Shown: in pieces, positions 62,567-64,000 of the stretch
Layout: each line of letters starts with the position of its first letter
Position numbering within the stretch: the first letter of the stretch is position 1
Origin: Candidatus Bathyarchaeota archaeon
Lineage (GTDB): Archaea > Thermoproteota > Bathyarchaeia > Bathyarchaeales > Bathycorpusculaceae
Direction of reading: 5' to 3'
NCBI GenBank assembly: GCA_025058315.1
Contig: JANXET010000009.1
Location: 1 to 64,000, forward strand
DNA: 64,000 bases
Translations under genes and position numbers: made by a program
The notes under the pieces: model-generated
The model's input: only the letters and a program-made list of their open reading frames with translations
The model's database searches: none
Told to the model about the DNA's origin: nothing

Positions 62567-63565
62567 ATGAAAAAATCCGATGAGACCCTGCCAAAGATTT
62601 CCATAATAATTGCTACGCTTAATAATGAAAGAACAATAGGGGAATGTCTCAGGTCGCTCTTTGAACAGGATTACCCTACTGATAAAATGGAGATAATAAT
62701 CGTTGATGGCGGATCAGAAGATGACACATTAAAAATTGCCAAAAAATATCCTGCCAAAATAATGATCAAGCCGTTTAATGTCCCTGAAGCGTACAATCAC
62801 ATAATAAAAAGCTTGGATAGCGAGGTTATAGGCCTAGTGGATGCTGATGCAAAGGTAGAAAAATCATGGTTGAGAAAGCTTTTGCAGCATCTGGAAAATC
62901 CGAATGTTGCAGGAGCTAGTGGAACAATTGAAACTTGGAATGATGAATCTATATTGCCGAGATGTATAGGATACGATTTGAAGTATCGATACAGCCGCAT
63001 AAAGAGATATGCTAACCGCATAGCGACTATGAATTTACTCCTTAAGAGAAGGATTATAGAAGAAGTAGGAGGCTTCAATGAGAAACTTCCGACACAATAT
63101 GATACGGAGTTTGGTGTGCGCGTGACAAGCCGAGGATACACATTTGTTCTCGACTCTGAAGTGAAATGTTATCACTTCAATAGACCTACATGGAAAGAGT
63201 ACTTTAAGCAACAATTACGGTATGGAAAGAACACGCTTAGGCTTTACATTGAACGCCCAGAACTTATTAGAGGCGATGCCATAACAGATTTCTGGATGAA
63301 CATGCAGCCAGTGCTGATTCTGCTTACAGTTTTGCTTACGGTTTTAGGTTTCATCTACAGTATAATGTGGTATGTTTCAGCATCAATCTTGTTTATTCTC
63401 ATAATACTCTACATAACTACGGCAGCAAAACTTGCATGGCTGTACAAGGATAAAAGCGCATTATTTCTGGTTGCCGTGTACTTGGTTAGGGCAGTCGCAT
63501 GGACCAGTGGCGCATTTATCGCTGTCTTAGACATGTTAAAGTTTCGAAGGAAAAAGGTGAACTGA
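62567..63565 (+). CDS. GT2 glycosyltransferase with C-terminal membrane helices
   Basis: 332 aa. KISIIIATLNNERTIGECL, IIIVDGGSEDDTLKI, GLVDADAKVEKSWL and GGFNEKLPTQYDTEFGVRV form the GT2 domain. Two to three hydrophobic helices fill residues 245-320. Unlike the previous gene it resembles hyaluronan/exopolysaccharide-type chain-extending enzymes. TGATG overlap with the next gene. Confidence 0.88.
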   Translation: MKKSDETLPKISIIIATLNNERTIGECLRSLFEQDYPTDKMEIIIVDGGSEDDTLKIAKKYPAKIMIKPFNVPEAYNHIIKSLDSEVIGLVDADAKVEKSWLRKLLQHLENPNVAGASGTIETWNDESILPRCIGYDLKYRYSRIKRYANRIATMNLLLKRRIIEEVGGFNEKLPTQYDTEFGVRVTSRGYTFVLDSEVKCYHFNRPTWKEYFKQQLRYGKNTLRLYIERPELIRGDAITDFWMNMQPVLILLTVLLTVLGFIYSIMWYVSASILFILIILYITTAAKLAWLYKDKSALFLVAVYLVRAVAWTSGAFIAVLDMLKFRRKKVN

Positions 63566-64000
63566 TGAATATCTGCTTCATAACTCCGGAGTACTATCCT
63601 ATAAGCGGAGGAACAGGTTCTTACGTATATTATCTCTCGAAGATGCTTGTTAAGCGGGATAATTCCGTCTTTATCGTGACAAAGGGGAACAAATACAAAA
63701 AAGAGTACATAAGCACTAATTTGGGAATTATGCAGATCAGGGTTTCTGAAATTCCATTAATAGGACCACTTCTGTTTTTTAGAAGATCCGGTGAAAGTTT
63801 AAAGGAGCTTGAGATGAATTTTCCAGTAGATGTTGCCCATGCGAATCTACCACTGATTCCAAGTTTTGCAATCCCGAAAGGTTTTGGAAAGACGTTAATT
63901 TCAACGGTTCACTCGACGTGGGAAGGCGAAGCTAAAGCTTTAGAAAAAGAGCCTTTTGGAAGATTGAACGTTAATGAGAAGGTTGTCAGGTGCTTTAAAT
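63565..64000 (+). CDS. GT4-family glycosyltransferase, truncated by the window edge
   Basis: The first 145 codons: MNICFITPEYYPISGGTGSY, then VYYLSKMLVKR and HANLPLIPSF, ISTVHSTWEGEA. This is the acceptor-side half of a GT-B glycosyltransferase. The ATG overlaps the preceding stop (TGATG), so it belongs to the same glycosylation operon. The donor-binding half lies beyond the window. Confidence 0.85.
   Translation, partial: MNICFITPEYYPISGGTGSYVYYLSKMLVKRDNSVFIVTKGNKYKKEYISTNLGIMQIRVSEIPLIGPLLFFRRSGESLKELEMNFPVDVAHANLPLIPSFAIPKGFGKTLISTVHSTWEGEAKALEKEPFGRLNVNEKVVRCFK

Noticed and set aside
1-64000. CRISPR arrays, insertion sequences, prophage genes and integrase/attachment sites
   Set aside because: I looked for regularly spaced repeats, transposase motifs, terminal inverted repeats and tRNA-adjacent integrases and saw none. 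The only mobile-like signal is gene decay at 7.7-9.1 kb, which contains no transposase.

Overview
The window is archaeal. It encodes EF-1 alpha, archaeal-type uS12 and uS7, archaeal PEP carboxylase, Trm1, diphthine synthase, CTP-dependent riboflavin kinase, archaeal FAD synthase, pantoate kinase, a short XPF nuclease, a digeranylgeranylglyceryl-phosphate-synthase-like UbiA protein and a Tes-like (tetraether synthase) radical SAM protein, and it has an intron-containing tRNA-Lys. Start codons are often GTG or TTG, Shine-Dalgarno sequences are common, and genes frequently overlap by ATGA. FtsZ together with a Tes-like gene, archaeal lipoyl-synthase-like genes and cobamide salvage genes fits an anaerobic TACK-group archaeon such as a Bathyarchaeia lineage. 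The lineage is inferred from gene content only.

Layout. 1-2 kb: end of an unrecognised protein, then queT-queC (queuosine/archaeosine precursor uptake and preQ0 synthesis) behind a GC-rich structured leader. 2.7-7.7 kb: two divergent PadR regulators, a small ORF, a polyprenyl-synthase-like protein with a degenerate second Asp-rich motif, an MFS transporter and an AF0577-type radical SAM/SPASM protein; this looks like an accessory, possibly peptide-related locus. 7.7-9.1 kb: a gene graveyard with remnants of a molybdopterin oxidoreductase, a DUF71 protein and SfsA, followed by an intact 16-Cys ferredoxin. 10-26 kb: housekeeping genes (ppcA, tRNA methylthiotransferase, a CdrS-like ribbon-helix-helix gene coupled to ftsZ, nadX, metG, trm1, uppS, mtnP). 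27-28 kb: an ECF S component with a membrane-anchored DUF4430 protein. 28-37 kb: htpX, a MetE-like methionine synthase, tRNA-Lys, dphB, ribL, ribK, an S component, pantoate kinase, coaD and lplA. 37.7-41.5 kb: rps12-rps7 and tuf, outside the usual long str operon. 41.5-41.9 kb: a probable unassigned structured RNA gene.

42-64 kb is rich in cofactor, lipid and envelope genes. Two radical SAM proteins resemble the archaeal LipS1/LipS2 lipoate synthase pair, matching lplA upstream. A cobamide nucleotide-loop set is spread over 12 kb: cblT-like and cblS-like (alpha-ribazole uptake and phosphorylation), cobZ, two unlike cobS genes, cobY and cobD. Interleaved are cysS with a structured leader-like RNA, a UbiA/Tes-like pair for archaeal lipid synthesis, and several glycosyltransferases that probably serve protein or surface glycosylation.

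The most interesting items are the queT leader with possible Shine-Dalgarno masking, the alpha-ribazole salvage genes with two divergent cobS paralogues, the two unassigned structured RNAs (41.5-41.9 and 51.5 kb), the PadR/ComQ-like/rSAM locus, the tRNA-Lys intron inside the anticodon stem, and metG with no ordinary start codon.
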